Shown: positions 23,330-33,522, counted from the first letter of the stretch. The stretch: 64,000 nucleotides of DNA from Cyanophora paradoxa (GCA_004431415.1 QPMI01000203.1:1-64000), one strand, 5' to 3'. The notes: generated from the sequence alone by a model not told the origin. A program made the numbers and translations.

Positions 23330-24680
23330 CGCCGCGAGTAGATCAACGGCCGGGCTTCCGCGCGGGAAGGCCGGCTACGAACTGATGTCTCCAAAAAAAA
23401 GGGCTCACCGCGTCCGCAGCAAGGCGGAGGCGGGGGAAGGAGCCGATAGAGGAGCAGGAAGACGAGTAGTGGCCGGCGCGGCGTCGACGCGCGATGGCGG
23501 CCGGGAAGGAGGAGCGACGGGTACGGGGATGCGATGTCCGCACCGCACGGGCGTCGGCCGAGGAGCGGGAGTGGGCGGGAAAGATCGGGGTCCGAGGGAT
23601 CGCACGTAGATCACCAGCCGGGCTTCCTCGCAGGAAGGCCGGCTGCGATCTGGGGTCTCCGCCGAGGCTCACAGCGTCCGCAGCGCGGCGGAGGCGGGGA
23701 GGGAGCCGGGGAGAGGGCGGGGAAGGGCGACAGGGACGGTTCGGGGCGCCGCACGCAGATCACCGGCCGGGCTTCCTCGCGGGAAGGCCGGCTGTGATCT
23801 GCAGCTGGGATCTCCGCCGAGGCTCGCAGCGTCCGCAGCGCGGCGGAGGCAGGGAGGGAGTTGGGGAGAGTGCGGGGAAGGGCAACGGGGACGGTTCGGG
23901 GCGCCGCACGCAGATCACCGGCCAGGCTTCCTCGGGGGAAGGCCGGCTGTGATCTGGGATCTCCGCCGAGGCTCGCAGCGTCCGCGGCGCGGCGGAGGTG
24001 GAGAGGGAGCCGGGGAGAGTGCGGGGAAGGGCAACGGGGACGGTTCGGGGCGCCGCACGCAGATCACCGGCCAGGCTTCCTCGGGGGAAGGCCGGCTGTG
24101 ATCTGGGATCTCCGCCGAGGCTCGCAGCGTCCGCAGCGCGGCGGAGGCAGGGAGGGAGTTGGGGAGAGTGCGGGGAAGGGCAACGGGGACGGTTCGGGGC
24201 GCCGCACGCAGATCACCGGCCAGGCTTCCTCGGGGGAAGGCCGGCTGTGATCTGGGATCTCCGCCGAGGCTCGCAGCGTCCGCAGCGCGGCGGAGGCGGG
24301 GAGGGAGAGGGCGGAGACGGGAGGGGGCAGGTTCGAGGGGCCGCACGTGGATCACCGGCTGGGTTTCCTCGCGAGAAGGCCAGTGATGATCTGCTGTCTC
24401 CGACGAGGCTCCCGGCGTCCGCGGCGCGGCGGAGGCAGGGAAGGAGCCGGTGTGGGGGAGGGGAGACGAGTAACGGACGGCGCGGCGTCGGCGAGCGACG
24501 GCGGCCGGGGAAAGGAATGACGGGTGCGGAAATCGATGTCGGCGACGTATGGACGTCGGCCAACGGGCGGGAGTGGGCGGGGGAAGTGATGACGAGGAGG
24601 GTCCGAGGAGCCGAGGGAAGATCGCCGACCGGGCTTCCGCGCGGGAAGGCCGGCTGCGATCGGTGATCTCCGGCGAGGTT
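23330..24680 (-). repeat. About 150-bp tandem repeats, each carrying a long hairpin
   Basis: Core units start (CGCAGATCACC or close variant) at 23605, 23754, 23909, 24058, 24207 and 24346. Diverged units lie near 23334 and 24619. Spacing is 139-155 bp. Each core unit contains GCAGATCAC at one side and GTGATCTGC or GTGATCTGG at the other, with CCGGGCTTCC/GGAAGGCCGG inside and a five-base loop (TCGCG or TCGGG). The stem is about 21 bp with one mismatch and one bulge. The hairpin is kept across units while the flanks drift, which suggests the structure matters. Confidence 0.9.
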
Positions 24681-25312
24681 CACGTGTCCGCAGCGCGGCG
24701 GAGACGTGGGCGGGAGAAAGTGGGGGCGGGGGAAGTGATCGCGAGGCAGATCCGCAGCTGAGCGTCGGCGGTCCACCGGCGAGTCGAAGGGCTGGATCCG
24801 CCAAAAATTTTGGCAGAGTCTCCCCCTTCGAAAGGCCGAGAAGTGCGCGGCGCTGAAGCGGGCGGCAGGGTGGGTCGGATCGTCGAAGGGATCGGGATGA
24901 CGGGACCCGGGAGCGTTCGGTCGATGACGGGCGCGTCCGGTCGATTTCCGATCGCCTCCGATGCCGCCAGCAACGATCGGAAGCGACGGCGGCGACGGCA
25001 CGCGTGTGCAGACGACAACGGTGATGTGAAAGGTCGAGCTCAGCGGCTGGCATGGAGGATCGGACAGCGGCTGGACAGGGCGGGGGTCAAGGTGCGATCG
25101 GATGTTGCGAGGCGATCGCGCGCAGGGGGGGGGGCGACGTGACGGGGCTTCAAACGATGTGAATTGAAGAGATGGAGCTTGCCAGCACGGAGAGGCGCCG
25201 GGGGAGATCGGTTGGGGTCGGTGACGGGAGGAGATTCGCTGGGCGGACGAACGCGGCGATCGGGCCTTTTCGCGAAAGGGCCGAGTGCGACGCGCTGTCT
25301 TCTCACCGTCCG

Positions 25313-25400
25313 ACACGTTCTGCGTCCAACGCGGGACGGAGAAACGAGCGGGCAGCAACGTTCTGCGTCCAACGCGGGACGGAGAAACTAGCGAGCAGCA
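25313..25400. repeat. Short tandem doublet in the leader
   Basis: A 43-44-bp unit containing TTCTGCGTCCAACGCGGGAC and GGAGAAAC occurs twice in tandem (near 25317 and 25360). GCGTCC/GGGACG-type complementarity gives each unit a small stem. It lies about 120 bp inside the 5' LTR, where RNA dimerisation or priming signals are usually sought. Confidence 0.7.
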
Positions 25401-25520
25401 ACGAGTTCGCGATCCAACCGACGATAACGCGCTCTTCCAGCCGCGGGTCACTTCGTCCAGCGGGCCGGCGTCGCCTAGCAGCGGCTGGCGGTCGGCGGGC
25501 TGGACGAGGCCCGGCGAGGG

Positions 25521-25801
25521 TCAGAAGGACCAGGTTTCCGGTACAGATGAACATGCTCGTGCGTGCTGCGCAGCGTAGGCAAGCTGGCAGCGCAGGCGGG
25601 CAGAGCTGGTGTGTCGTGACTCGTGAACAGGTGCAGGGTACAAGTGTGTCACCCGGGGCGTGAGCCCGGGAGGGGTACATGAAAAGTAGTGGGGGTCCAA
25701 TCGGCGCACTCAATGCGAGCGCTGCGGAGACTAAGGCCAAGCACTGCGAGTAGCGCGACTCGGGGTGCCGGCTCCTGACGGCATAAAGCCGTGAGGCAAT
25801 A
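25521..25801 (-). repeat. 5' LTR (281 bp)
   Basis: Identical by eye to 11812-12092 and followed directly by the GTTG target copy. In sense orientation this LTR would hold the promoter. No clear TATA box, though GGCTTTATGCC lies close to the sense start. Confidence 0.9.
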
Positions 25802-25805
25802 GTTG
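25802..25805. repeat. Target-site duplication, right (GTTG)
   Basis: Second copy of the 4-bp flank at 11808-11811. Confidence 0.75.
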
Positions 25806-26174
25806 ATTTTGAATAAGCTTGAAGCCTGCAATAAAAATGTGACTCGGTGAAAAGTTGAAAAACGCGGAGATCTAGACTCTGCAATAAGATCTACACGCAG
25901 ATGAGTCCGACCGGGACGGTCATGATCACGTCGTCCACCTTGGTCCAACTTGGCAAGCCTTGAAGCCGGACAATTTGGCAACTTGGCAATCCAACACTGC
26001 GACACTGTGACAATCCGCGCTCGAGGTCCGACGGTCTAAGCCCAGAGAAATACGGAGTACGTGTAATAGCTTCTACTGCCAGCGGCTGATCGAATATCGT
26101 GGCAGGAACTTGAAAGCAAAACAATTAAGTACGTATCCGGGCTCGAGAAGTCTTGCGAATGTCTCGCCAGCGCA
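25806..26174. other. Spacer between the retroelement and the acyltransferase gene
   Basis: Moderate GC, no frame I would call. It should include the 3' end of the minus-strand acyltransferase transcript. A local cluster of CTTGGCAA / TTTGGCAACTTGGCAA words lies near 25945-25990. Confidence 0.5.
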
Positions 26175-28388
26175 CTACGCGGCGGATGTGGTCGCGGAGA
26201 AGGGAGAGGAAGGGCGGGGTGGGGCGGCGGCAGGCCGGCGGTGGAGGGGCCCCTTGGAGGCCGGGGGCGCGGGGGTGCATGTGCGCTCCTGCGGGACGGC
26301 GGCGCCGGCGAGCTCGGCGAGGTGGAGCTCGAGGGCGGCGCGCAGGTCGGCGGCGGAGGGGTCGGCCCCCGCGGGAGCCACCAGGCCGACGCTCGCGCAG
26401 CCGGCGTAGCTGAGGAGGGAGACGGCGATGCCGCCCTCGGTGCAGGGCGGCGCGAGCGGGCGCATGGCGAGCACGGGGCAGCCGGCGATGTGCAGGCGCT
26501 CGTCGGGGCCCCGCACGTTCGTGCAGAGCACGGACTCGCGCGGGCACAGCAGACCCTGCACGGCGCGCACGGCCCGCCTCGGGAGGCGCCCGAGCAGCCG
26601 CAGCAGCGCAGCCGTCAGCGCCGGCTGCACCGCCCCCCGCTTCAGCAGCGCCATCCGCGCCGAGGCCGCCCGCATACACGCCCCCGCATCGGGCCCCGCC
26701 TGCGTCGGCAGCCGCAGCGCCGCGAAACCTGCGCATCGCCGCCTCGCGCGACGCGCGGGTGCGGGGGCGGGGGAAGGGGGGGAGCAGGACCGGAGCGGTT
26801 GAAGGCGCCGGGGGCCGGGTGGGCGGAGGCGAGGGGACCCGAGGCGCGGAGGTTGAAAAGGACGTAGGCGACGGGCTCAGGGGCCGGCGCGGCCGCCCGG
26901 GGGCGCCGCGAAGCGAGGGCGGCCGCCACGCAGCCGAGGAACGCGTCGTTGAGCGTGGCCCCGCGCGCCCGCGCCGCCTCCTTCAGCCCGCCCAAGGCGA
27001 GGGACCGCGTCCACAGGACCTGCTTGGCGGGGGCCCCACGCGGCGCCGGCGAGGCGGGGCGGATGAAGGGCGTCCGCCCGAAGAGCGCCGCGTCCATTGC
27101 CCGCCACCTGCGGGAAGTGAGGGGGGCGCCGGGGCGGGCGGGCGGCGGCGGCGGCGGCGGCGCACGCGTATCGCAGGTGCTGCTCCACGAGGAGCAGCAG
27201 GCCCGCGGCCAGGCCCACCGCCCGGGGGCCCGCCACCTGCTCCCGGGGCGGCGCTGGGCCGACGGACGGCAGGAGGCGCCCGATCGCCCTCGAGAGGAGC
27301 AGGCAGGGGAGACACAGAAGCTGCCGGGCGGGCGCTCACGCGGCGACACGGGGAGCGGCGGCGGGGCGCGCACCTGGGCGAGGAGCTGGAGGGACAAGAA
27401 GAGGGCGGCATGCTCGGCGAGGGCGAGAAGGCAGCCGGGGCCAGAGCGCCAGCCGCGCGGCTGCAGGCTGGGCGGCGAGGAGGAGCCGTGGCCCTCCGAG
27501 TCGGGCCCCTCGCGCCCCGCCCCATCCGTCGCCATCAGCAGCGCCGACATCGCCCCGTACGCGTCGCTGCTCTGAGTCAGGAGGGGCGGAGCGCCCGAGG
27601 GGCGGCGCCCGGCGCCCGACCTCAGCGCGTGGCTGCACCTGCGGCGCGGGGCAGGGGTCGGCGCGCTGCCGGCGCGTGCCCCGCAGGCGGGCTGGGGCGC
27701 ACTGCAGGAAGACGAAGCGGCGGTCGCCGGCTCGGATCAGGCGGCCGAGCTGCCGCCGCGTGAGCCGCCCGAGCTCGTGTAGCGAGAGGCGGGGCGGGGG
27801 ACACCCAGAGGACGTGACCGGCGCGCCGCGGAAAGCAGGTGGAGGCGAGGCGGGAGACGGTCTCCTCGATGGCGGCCTCCACGTCGGCTTCGGCGGCGAC
27901 GTCCACCGCCGAGACCTGCCCGCCCCGCCTTAAAGGCCCCGGCGCCGGCCCCCGCCGCCTGCAGGCCTGGCGCGGCGCACCACGCGCTCAATGTCCACTT
28001 CCACGTCCTCCACCCGGCCCGCGTCGTCCAGAGAAAGCCTAAAACGCCGGTCCACCTTCACGAGCCGCTCGCTCAGCACCGACTGCAGCTCCGCCAGCTC
28101 GAGACTGAGATTTTCATCGATATCTCGAGCTGGAAGCTCGCCGGGCAGGGCGAGCGATCCCTGCAACAGAGCATCGCAAATGCTTAGCTAGAGCACTTCG
28201 CCGAAGCGCCGAGCTCACCCGCTTCCCGGCCTCGATAAGTACGCCGATATTGAGAGGCAGTTCCGCATGTTCGGCCTGAAATATTAATGTGCATTAGCCT
28301 TCTCAGAAGTACGCCGGTGACGCAGCGAAAAGCGCGCCTTCAAATAAAAGGAGTCAGATGGGTCCACGCGGGCGCCGGGTCCCATCAT
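26175..28388 (-). CDS. Wax ester synthase / diacylglycerol acyltransferase (WS/DGAT family)
   Basis: Bifunctional acyltransferase that makes wax esters or triacylglycerol from acyl-CoA. The ATG at 28388 opens MMGPGARVDPSDSFYLK, which corresponds to the LSPLDxxFL start of the family. An intron with a GC donor (AAG|GCGCGC) follows, then AEHAELPLNIGVLIEAG. Further exons give LSERLVKVDRRFRLSL and VEAAIEETVSRLASTCF. A catalytic HHxxxD-like region spans an intron near 27590-27640 (HAL joined to SDAYGAMSALL). Then come GGLKEAARARGATLNDAFLG near 26950-27000, typical of the family's second half, and the C-terminal TNVRGPDERLHIAGCPV with LLSYAG. It ends at the TAG at 26175. The exact residues of the first His of the motif depend on splicing I cannot confirm. 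Overall length fits the family. Confidence 0.85.
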
Positions 28389-28774
28389 TCTAGGCACGCC
28401 CGCGAGACGGGCCCACCTCGACGCGAACGGCCCGGCGGCGTGACGACGTCGACCGTCGCTCCCGCGGTTTTTCCCGCACGATGGCGGGGCGAGCGCGTAC
28501 CGTAGCACGCGTGCGATGCCGTTTGAGCAGAAGGCGTCACGACAACGGCGCCCGGCTAGCCGTGAGGCTTGCAATTGATCATGATCATGACGGCTGGACG
28601 TCCACCGTCGTCCAGGGCCCGTGGGGTACAGTATGTTTGATCCTGTTCCCCGCGCTGGCCCCCCGCGCGCCTCACGCCGGCGCCGGCAAATATAGGTCTA
28701 TAGCTAGCGAGATGCACTGCGGCACTGTGGCACAGATCTAGAGTCTAGCGGTGCCCGACATTGCACGTCCGTAT
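28389..28774. promoter_or_regulatory. Upstream region of the acyltransferase gene
   Basis: No gene seen. TGATCATGATCATGA occurs near 28577 and a GGTCTATAGCTAGC word near 28694. Being 5' of a minus-strand gene, it should contain the promoter, but no element stands out. Confidence 0.35.
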
Positions 28775-29135
28775 TTGGACACGTCACGGCGTACTACGGT
28801 ACTAAAACGCAGGTCCGGGCTACTAGGCTACAAGTGTGGGAATGTACACTGCGGCCGCCCGGCGGCCGCGGCCGCGGGCCCAACCCACCAGCGAGCTGGC
28901 CGGCCCGGCGGCCGGGCCCTGCGTGGCCCCCTATATAGCTAAGCTTAAGGAGAGTAATGCGCCTCCCCGCGGACACTCTGGCTAGCTAAATAGCTACATG
29001 TGTCCGCATGCACAGCGTGGTGCTGCATAGCGTCTTGTGGCGGCGGGGGTCGCCTCGGGGCGGTGGCGGGAGCCCCTACAGGGCCTTGGGGGGGCCCGAC
29101 ATGGAGTCAGCCTGCGGTGGGCGCGAAGATTAAGC
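28775..29135 (-). repeat. Dispersed repeat R1, copy A (inverted relative to copy B)
   Basis: Reverse complement of 35312-35612 over its full length, with a further partial copy at 50195-50370. Shared landmarks are CGGACCTGCGTTTTAGTA, GTGTCCGCGGGGAGGCGC, and the GGGCCCGCGGCCGCGG core. Relative to copy B, copy A has four short insertions: AAGCTTAGCTATATA, a CCGCCGGG stretch, CCTAGTAG, and CGTAGTACGCCGTG. All are rich in self-complementary words. No reading frame. Confidence 0.85.
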
Positions 29136-29149
29136 TAAGACGTCCTAGG

Positions 29150-29335
29150 GGTTTGTGGTGTTGGCCATGGGCCATGTTCTAGATGATCGTAATCGTAATT
29201 CTTAGCTCCCCTGGGCTTTCCTCCATGTCTAGCTGATCGCAATCGTAATTCTGAGTATCTTAGCTTGGTCTAGATGAGATCGTAATCGTAATTCTAGATC
29301 TAGATGAGATCGTAATCGTATAGCTCCCTGGCCTT
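29150..29335. repeat. Degenerate GATCGTAATCGTAATT repeats
   Basis: Four copies of (A)GAT(GA)GATCGTAATCGTAATTCT-like words with TAGATCTAGA linkers. The reverse complement (GATTACGATTACGAT) recurs at 32370-32480 and 34960-35300. Non-coding. Confidence 0.7.
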
Positions 29336-29396
29336 CGAATTCGTCAACTTCAAGCTTCTGATGATTTCGATGCGAATTAGATATTCGAGGACTTCC

Positions 29397-30748
29397 CTAT
29401 CTCTTTCCAAGAGCCCAGGAGAATATGCCGGAGCTCTTCTGGCTACCAGCACGTCTTGGGTCCCCTTCCGAGTGCTGTCTTCGAAGCTGAGCAAGCCGTT
29501 TGTAGGTCGCCTGCAGCCGCAGCCCAAGAATCAAGCCCAGTTGGCCACAAGCGAAAATGCTGACATTCGGTCTACGCACCTCTGTGGAAGCCCGCTGATC
29601 AGCTGCAGTTGCAATGTGGCTCGGGTCGTCCACGATGCACGCGGAGCCGACCTCGGACTGCCCATCAAAGTCAAGATCTGCTTCTCCAAACTCATCAGGT
29701 AACTTCGTGCTGAAATCTTCCGACCCCGCAACTGAAGAATCCCCCCCCTGCTGGCGCTGTCGCAGCTCGCCGGCCTTCCCAGCACCACGGCCTCCACTTG
29801 GACTGCCGAGCCAAGTACCCATTGACATCGCCGAATGCTGCATGCGCCTCGAGCTGGTACTCTCCTGCGACACGGAACCTGCATCGCCGTCGGCAGCAGC
29901 TGCAGCTGCAATGGCCTGCTGGCGCTTCGCAGCAGCCTGCACAAGGGTTAGCAGCGTGTTAGCCGCGATAACCACTCGTTGAAGCAGCACACCTCTAAAA
30001 TAGCATGTGCAGGAGCGGACGCGCGCATCGTTGCGTGTGCAAAGCACAGCGATGCACACGCCATCGTGGCCCAGCAAACCTGCGTGAACATTGCAACTCA
30101 AAAAGCTAGATGACATCGCATATCGCGTCAAAATACGAACCCTCACGACCACCGGAGACGAAATGGCTAGAGAGGCCGTGCCTGCATTCCATTAAATCGG
30201 AGGACTGGGTCGAGTAACACGGCGAATACCCAAAAACAGGAGGCCGTACAACTCCTCGCGCGACATACTTGTGCTCGGAGGAAGGTTCTCGTTGCGCGTG
30301 CGCAACGCGTAGAACCAGCCGAGCATGACTAATATCAAACCGAGAAAACCAAGCGTGTTCGCAATGCTATAGGCGAGGTCAGCGTGGCCCAGCGGTAGAT
30401 CTGTGATCGCGCGCGAGCTGGCGCACAACACGTAAGCGTAGAGAGAGAGGGCGAAGTTGAGGTAGTTCGTGCGGAAAGTTTGCCAGTTTCGAGCGAGCCG
30501 CGCTTTCCACTCCCACGAGGACTCGGGCAGGCGAAAGTACCTGGCGCGCACGTCAGCGAGCGCGTAGACTTCTAGGTGCTCCGCGCAGGTGCGCACGAGA
30601 CGTCAAGAACCATGAGAAGGCTTTGAGACGGCGGAAAGGACCTGTAATCCACGAAGTCGCTCGCCCACACTACGAGCTCGTGCACTTCGTTAAAGAGTGC
30701 GGCGAACGGGCCCGACGCGCCGTTCGCGGCTCGCACCCCCCTCCGCAT
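29397..30748 (-). CDS. PRA1-family membrane protein (prenylated Rab acceptor)
   Basis: Endomembrane protein of the PRA1/YIP3 family, which acts on prenylated Rab GTPases in vesicle traffic. The ATG at 30746-30748 starts MRRGVRAANGASG, and exon 1 ends DFVDY. A GT-AG intron joins it to YFRLPESSWEWKARL and ARNWQTFRTNYLNF, the typical helix and RVNY-like motif just before the membrane region. Two hydrophobic hairpins follow (about 30330-30440 and 30280-30350). A further splice (TTTTTG|GTATTC to ATTTTAG|AGGTG) would continue into VLLQRVVIAANTLLTLVQ and a Ser/Gly/acid-rich tail. That tail could end at 29397. The tail is long for the family and its exon structure is uncertain. The gene is divergent from CDK7, 253 bp away. 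Confidence 0.7.
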
Positions 30749-31001
30749 CTTAGAGGAATCCGCTAAGTGCGGCGCTGCGCGCTGACTACGTGAACCCTCG
30801 CTCGAAACTGGCAAAACTTTGCACTACCCTCGCCGGGCTCGCACCCCCCCGACAGCGGTACAGCCCCGAAGACATCAACTCTCTGCAGGCTATACGCACA
30901 CGCACACAGCGCACCGTCGAGCGCGCAGCGCCGCACGTGACCGCTACGGCGGCGCGTGGGCTCGAGCGCTACGCAAGGGCTCGAGCACAACTCAGAGGGC
31001 C
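30749..31001. promoter_or_regulatory. Shared upstream region of PRA1 and CDK7
   Basis: 253 bp separates the two divergent start codons. GGGCTCGAGC occurs three times close to the CDK7 start (30959, 30978, 31009), the last inside the CDK7 reading frame, so the start codon lies within a small tandem repeat. No TATA box seen. Confidence 0.5.
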
Positions 31002-32349
31002 ATGCAAGGGCTCGAGCGCTATGCAAAGGCGCACAAAGTCGGCGAGGGCACGTACGGCAACGTCTTCCTGGCCACCGACAAGCTGACCGGGCGTACCGTC
31101 GCGCTGAAGAAGATCAAGGCTGGCGACGTCAAGGAGGGTGTAAATTTCACCGCGCTACGGGAAATAAAGCTGCTGCAGGAGCTTCGCCACCCGAACGTGG
31201 TCGAGGTACTGCTGACTGTTCCCAGCGCTCGCCCCCGTTGAACCCGCGCCGGGAACAGCTCCTGGACGTATTCTCGCGAAATGGGAGCGTGTACCTCGTA
31301 TTCGAGTTCCTGGAAACTGATCTCGACGCGGTGATCCGGGACAGCTCGCTCATCTTGTATGAAGCCGACATCAAGGCTTACATGCTGATGCTGATGCGTG
31401 GTGTCCTGGCTTGTCATGATTCCTGGATCCTTCACAGGGTGCTGCCTGTCCGCCATGGGCGTTCTTCAGTTCACAAATGCCGTTCCCTTTCGTCAGGATC
31501 TGAAACCAGACAATCTTTTGATTGCTCCTGATGGGCAGCTCAAGATTGCGGACTTCGGTTTAGCTCGCATGTTTGGCAGCCCAGACCGGAACCTCTCCAA
31601 CCAAGTTGTTACAAGGTTTTTATTTGCGCGTGTCCCCCCATGCATAAACCCAAGTGCAAATCAAGCGCAGGTGGTACAGGGCCCCAGAGCTGTTTTTTGG
31701 TGCAAAAAAGTATGGGGCCGCGGTGGACATGTGGGCAGTCGGTTGCATATTCGCTGAGCTAATGCTTCGGTGCGATCTGTGCACATGCTAACATGAATGG
31801 TTTTGTACTTTCTGATTCGCATGAACAGGGTCCCTTATTTTCCTGGAGAAAGTGACATCGATCAGCTTGCGAAAATCTTTGCAGCTCTTGGCACCCCGAC
31901 AGATGCAGATTGGCCGGTGCTGTCAATGTCCCTCGGCAGTAGCCCATTCCATTCATCGCATGATTCGATACTCAGGGCATGCGCGAGTTGCCGGGCTATG
32001 TGGAATTCGAAGAGTTTCGCGGCACACCTTTTCGGATCCTTTTCAAGGCAGCCTCTGATCAGGCCCTGGATCTTCTTGGTCGCCTCTTGACATACAATCC
32101 GGCGAAGAGGATAACTGCAGCTGAGGTTAGCCCTCCACTCTCATCGGTATTATCAATGCTTCAACTCACGCAAAACAGGCCCTGCAACACCCCTACTTCG
32201 CAGTAGCACCAATGCCAACCCCTGCGGACAGGCTTCCACGTCCCAAGAAAACTGCGAGCCAGCCGGTAGAGGCCAGGAAACCTAAATCTCCAAGCTCCCG
32301 GGCCAGTGCAGGCACCGGGAATACCCCCAGAAAGGCTCTCAATTTTTAG
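31002..32349 (+). CDS. CDK7: Cyclin-dependent kinase 7 (CDK-activating kinase, CDKD type)
   Basis: Ser/Thr kinase that activates other CDKs and phosphorylates the RNA polymerase II tail within TFIIH. Seven exons: 31002-31205, 31259-31438, 31497-31615, 31671-31769, 31829-31916, 31976-32125, 32179-32349, all with GT-AG introns. Visible motifs: Gly loop VGEGTYGNV, catalytic Lys in VALKKIK, the CDK7-specific NFTALRE helix (NRTALRE in animals, where most CDKs have PSTAIRE), HRDLKPDN split by an intron, DFGLA, VVTRWYRAPE, and a GDS/GES-type PGESDIDQL. The C-terminal tail ends with a basic PRKALNF. Length is usual for the family. A broken inverted copy of exons 6-7 lies at 36726-36909. Confidence 0.95.
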
Positions 32350-32551
32350 TTTCGACATTGGACGGGGGTTTGGCTTTGATCTTGATTACGATTACGATTA
32401 GGGGTTGGACAACTGAGCCAAGGTCGGAATTCTTTCAGAGCTAACGTCGGACCTCTTTGATTGCGATTACGATTGCGATGTGGCCCCGGGCCCTAAGGGT
32501 TAGAGCGCCCGCGCTCTCGCTGCGCGCCTGCGGCTTTGATCCCAGTACCCA
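32350..32551. repeat. GATTACG-type degenerate repeats and spacer after CDK7
   Basis: CTTGATTACGATTACGATTA then GGGGTTGGAC, followed at 32458 by GATTGCGATTACGATTGCGATG. The same word set with the GGGGTTGGAC ending recurs at 35060-35090. No coding signal. Confidence 0.6.
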
Positions 32552-32961
32552 TATGCGTTCAGCGTAGACAGATCTAGCTAGCTGTGAACTACGCCTGTCT
32601 GGGTTACACGTAGGAAGGTGCGGCCCTCGCCGTTGCCGGCCCGGCCGTTCCCTCCCGAGACCCGTAAGGGGAGTAACGCTCCACCCCCGCACAGCCTAGG
32701 CCGCGCGCGTGTCGTGCGCAGCATCGCGTCGTCGTTCTTGGGCGGTGGGAGTTCCTGCAGGCCCGGCGGGGCCGGGACCCGTCGGTAGCCTGCGGGGCCG
32801 ATGCGGCGCACGCGCGGAGGGGGGTCGGTCACTGAGTCAGATCGAAATTGATCGGAAATCGAAATCGAAGGCGCGCACTCGGGGAAAGCGCGAAAGCGCG
32901 ATCCCTCCCTGGTCGATTCTGCAGGGCGGCGGAAGCGCGCAGAGGGGGGTCAGACAGCGCA
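32552..32961 (+). repeat. Dispersed repeat R2, copy 1
   Basis: Begins GCGTTCAGCGTAGACAGA and ends near GTCAGACAGCGCACG. It matches 49669-50097 in the same orientation with few differences. A shortened inverted copy is at 33523-33710. No open frame is conserved among copies and I see no terminal inverted repeats. Confidence 0.85.
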
Positions 32962-33009
32962 CGCGAGATCGGAGGCGGGGCGGGCACCCAGGGGTTCCAA
33001 TCCACGCTC

Positions 33010-33470
33010 CGCGAGGGTAGATTGGCGGGCCTCCCAGTGCGAGTGCCTGCACGCGCGGGGTTGCGAACGCGGGCATTCCAACGCGGGCGGCGCGCTGGGA
33101 CGGCGCGGACCTGGGCGCGCTCGGCCTCGCCGGGGAGAAAGCCTGCAGCGTTGCGCGCGCGCGCGGCGTCAAACCAGGAGGACGCGCCGGCGCGCCGCGC
33201 GCGCGGAGGCGCACCTGGGAAGGCGCCACGAAAGTGGCGCGCTCCATGGAGCACCGGCAGGAATGCGATCCGCTGCGTAAGCAACGGAAAGGTCAAGGAA
33301 CAACTGTACTGAATCTCGCAAACTTTTTGATAGCCTTCCTCAGGCAGCTCTGTGTTGAAAAGCGCGGAGCAGGTTCTCCTTAGGGCAGCAATGAGCGTGC
33401 TCTCAGCCTCGAAATCGACGCCATCCTCTGGAAGAACTTGGCCTCGAGGACGCGAAGAAGAAGAACTCAA
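33010..33470 (-). pseudogene. Gene fragment between two R2 copies, family unknown
   Basis: The minus-strand frame from about 33470 reads EDGVDFEAESTLIAALRR and then FNTELPEEGYQKVCEIQ. A GT-AG splice (CA|GTACAG ... TTACGCAG|CGG) joins it to RIAFLPVLHGARHF and GAFP, and a GTGCGC donor follows. This looks like real exons, but the frame is cut upstream by the inverted R2 copy at 33523 and runs downstream into R2 copy 1. I cannot name the family. Two R2 copies pointing toward it suggest it was trapped or disrupted. Confidence 0.4.
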
Positions 33471-33522
33471 ATCGAGTACCCATATGCATGGCCACTCGGT
33501 ATTGTCGGTACAGCCGAGTGTC

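Larger units (their letters stand above)
22941..25520 (-). other. Retroelement 5' leader
   Basis: 2.6 kb between the 5' LTR and ORF1. It holds the hairpin repeat array listed separately, a perfect palindrome GCCAAAAATTTTGGC near 24810, and a tandem doublet at 25313-25400. No convincing coding frame: the open stretches here are by-products of the repeats. No evident tRNA primer-binding site (starting TGG) lies just inside the LTR. Confidence 0.6.
11812..25801 (-). mobile_element. 13,990-bp LTR retrotransposon (Ty3-like pol), unusual architecture
   Basis: Bounded by two direct repeats of 281 bp (11812-12092 and 25521-25801) that I read as identical base for base, and by the same 4-bp flank GTTG (11808-11811 and 25802-25805). 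Coding sense is minus. In sense order it carries: 5' LTR, a 2.5-kb leader with a hairpin repeat array, ORF1 with two CCHC knuckles, ORF2 of unknown function, a pol frame (RT, RNase H, long AT-hook linker, integrase with GPY/F module), a 3' array of 56-bp double-hairpin repeats, and the 3' LTR. RT before RNase H before integrase is the Ty3/gypsy order. Identical LTRs indicate a recent insertion. Pol has frame breaks and lacks the catalytic YxDD block, so this copy looks non-autonomous, or the assembly is faulty there. Confidence 0.93.

Noticed and set aside
23330-24680. CRISPR-like array or protein repeats in the hairpin repeat region
   Set aside because: Whole units are similar, with no unique spacers, and the host is a eukaryote. 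Unit lengths vary (149, 155, 139), so no single reading frame is kept.
24213-25451. A 412-codon minus-strand frame in the retroelement leader as a Gag N-terminus
   Set aside because: Composition is Pro/Arg/Ser low complexity, it is built partly from the hairpin repeats, and no capsid-like pattern is visible.
32374-32410. Telomere-like GATTAGGGG
   Set aside because: It occurs once in a degenerate GATTACG stretch, not as a tandem telomeric array.
32488-32546. tRNA-like segment (GGTTAGAGCGCC ... TTTGATCCCAGTACCC) before repeat R2
   Set aside because: A- and B-box-like words are present, but I could not fold a proper acceptor and anticodon stem, and other R2 copies lack it. A tRNA-derived SINE head remains possible but unsupported.
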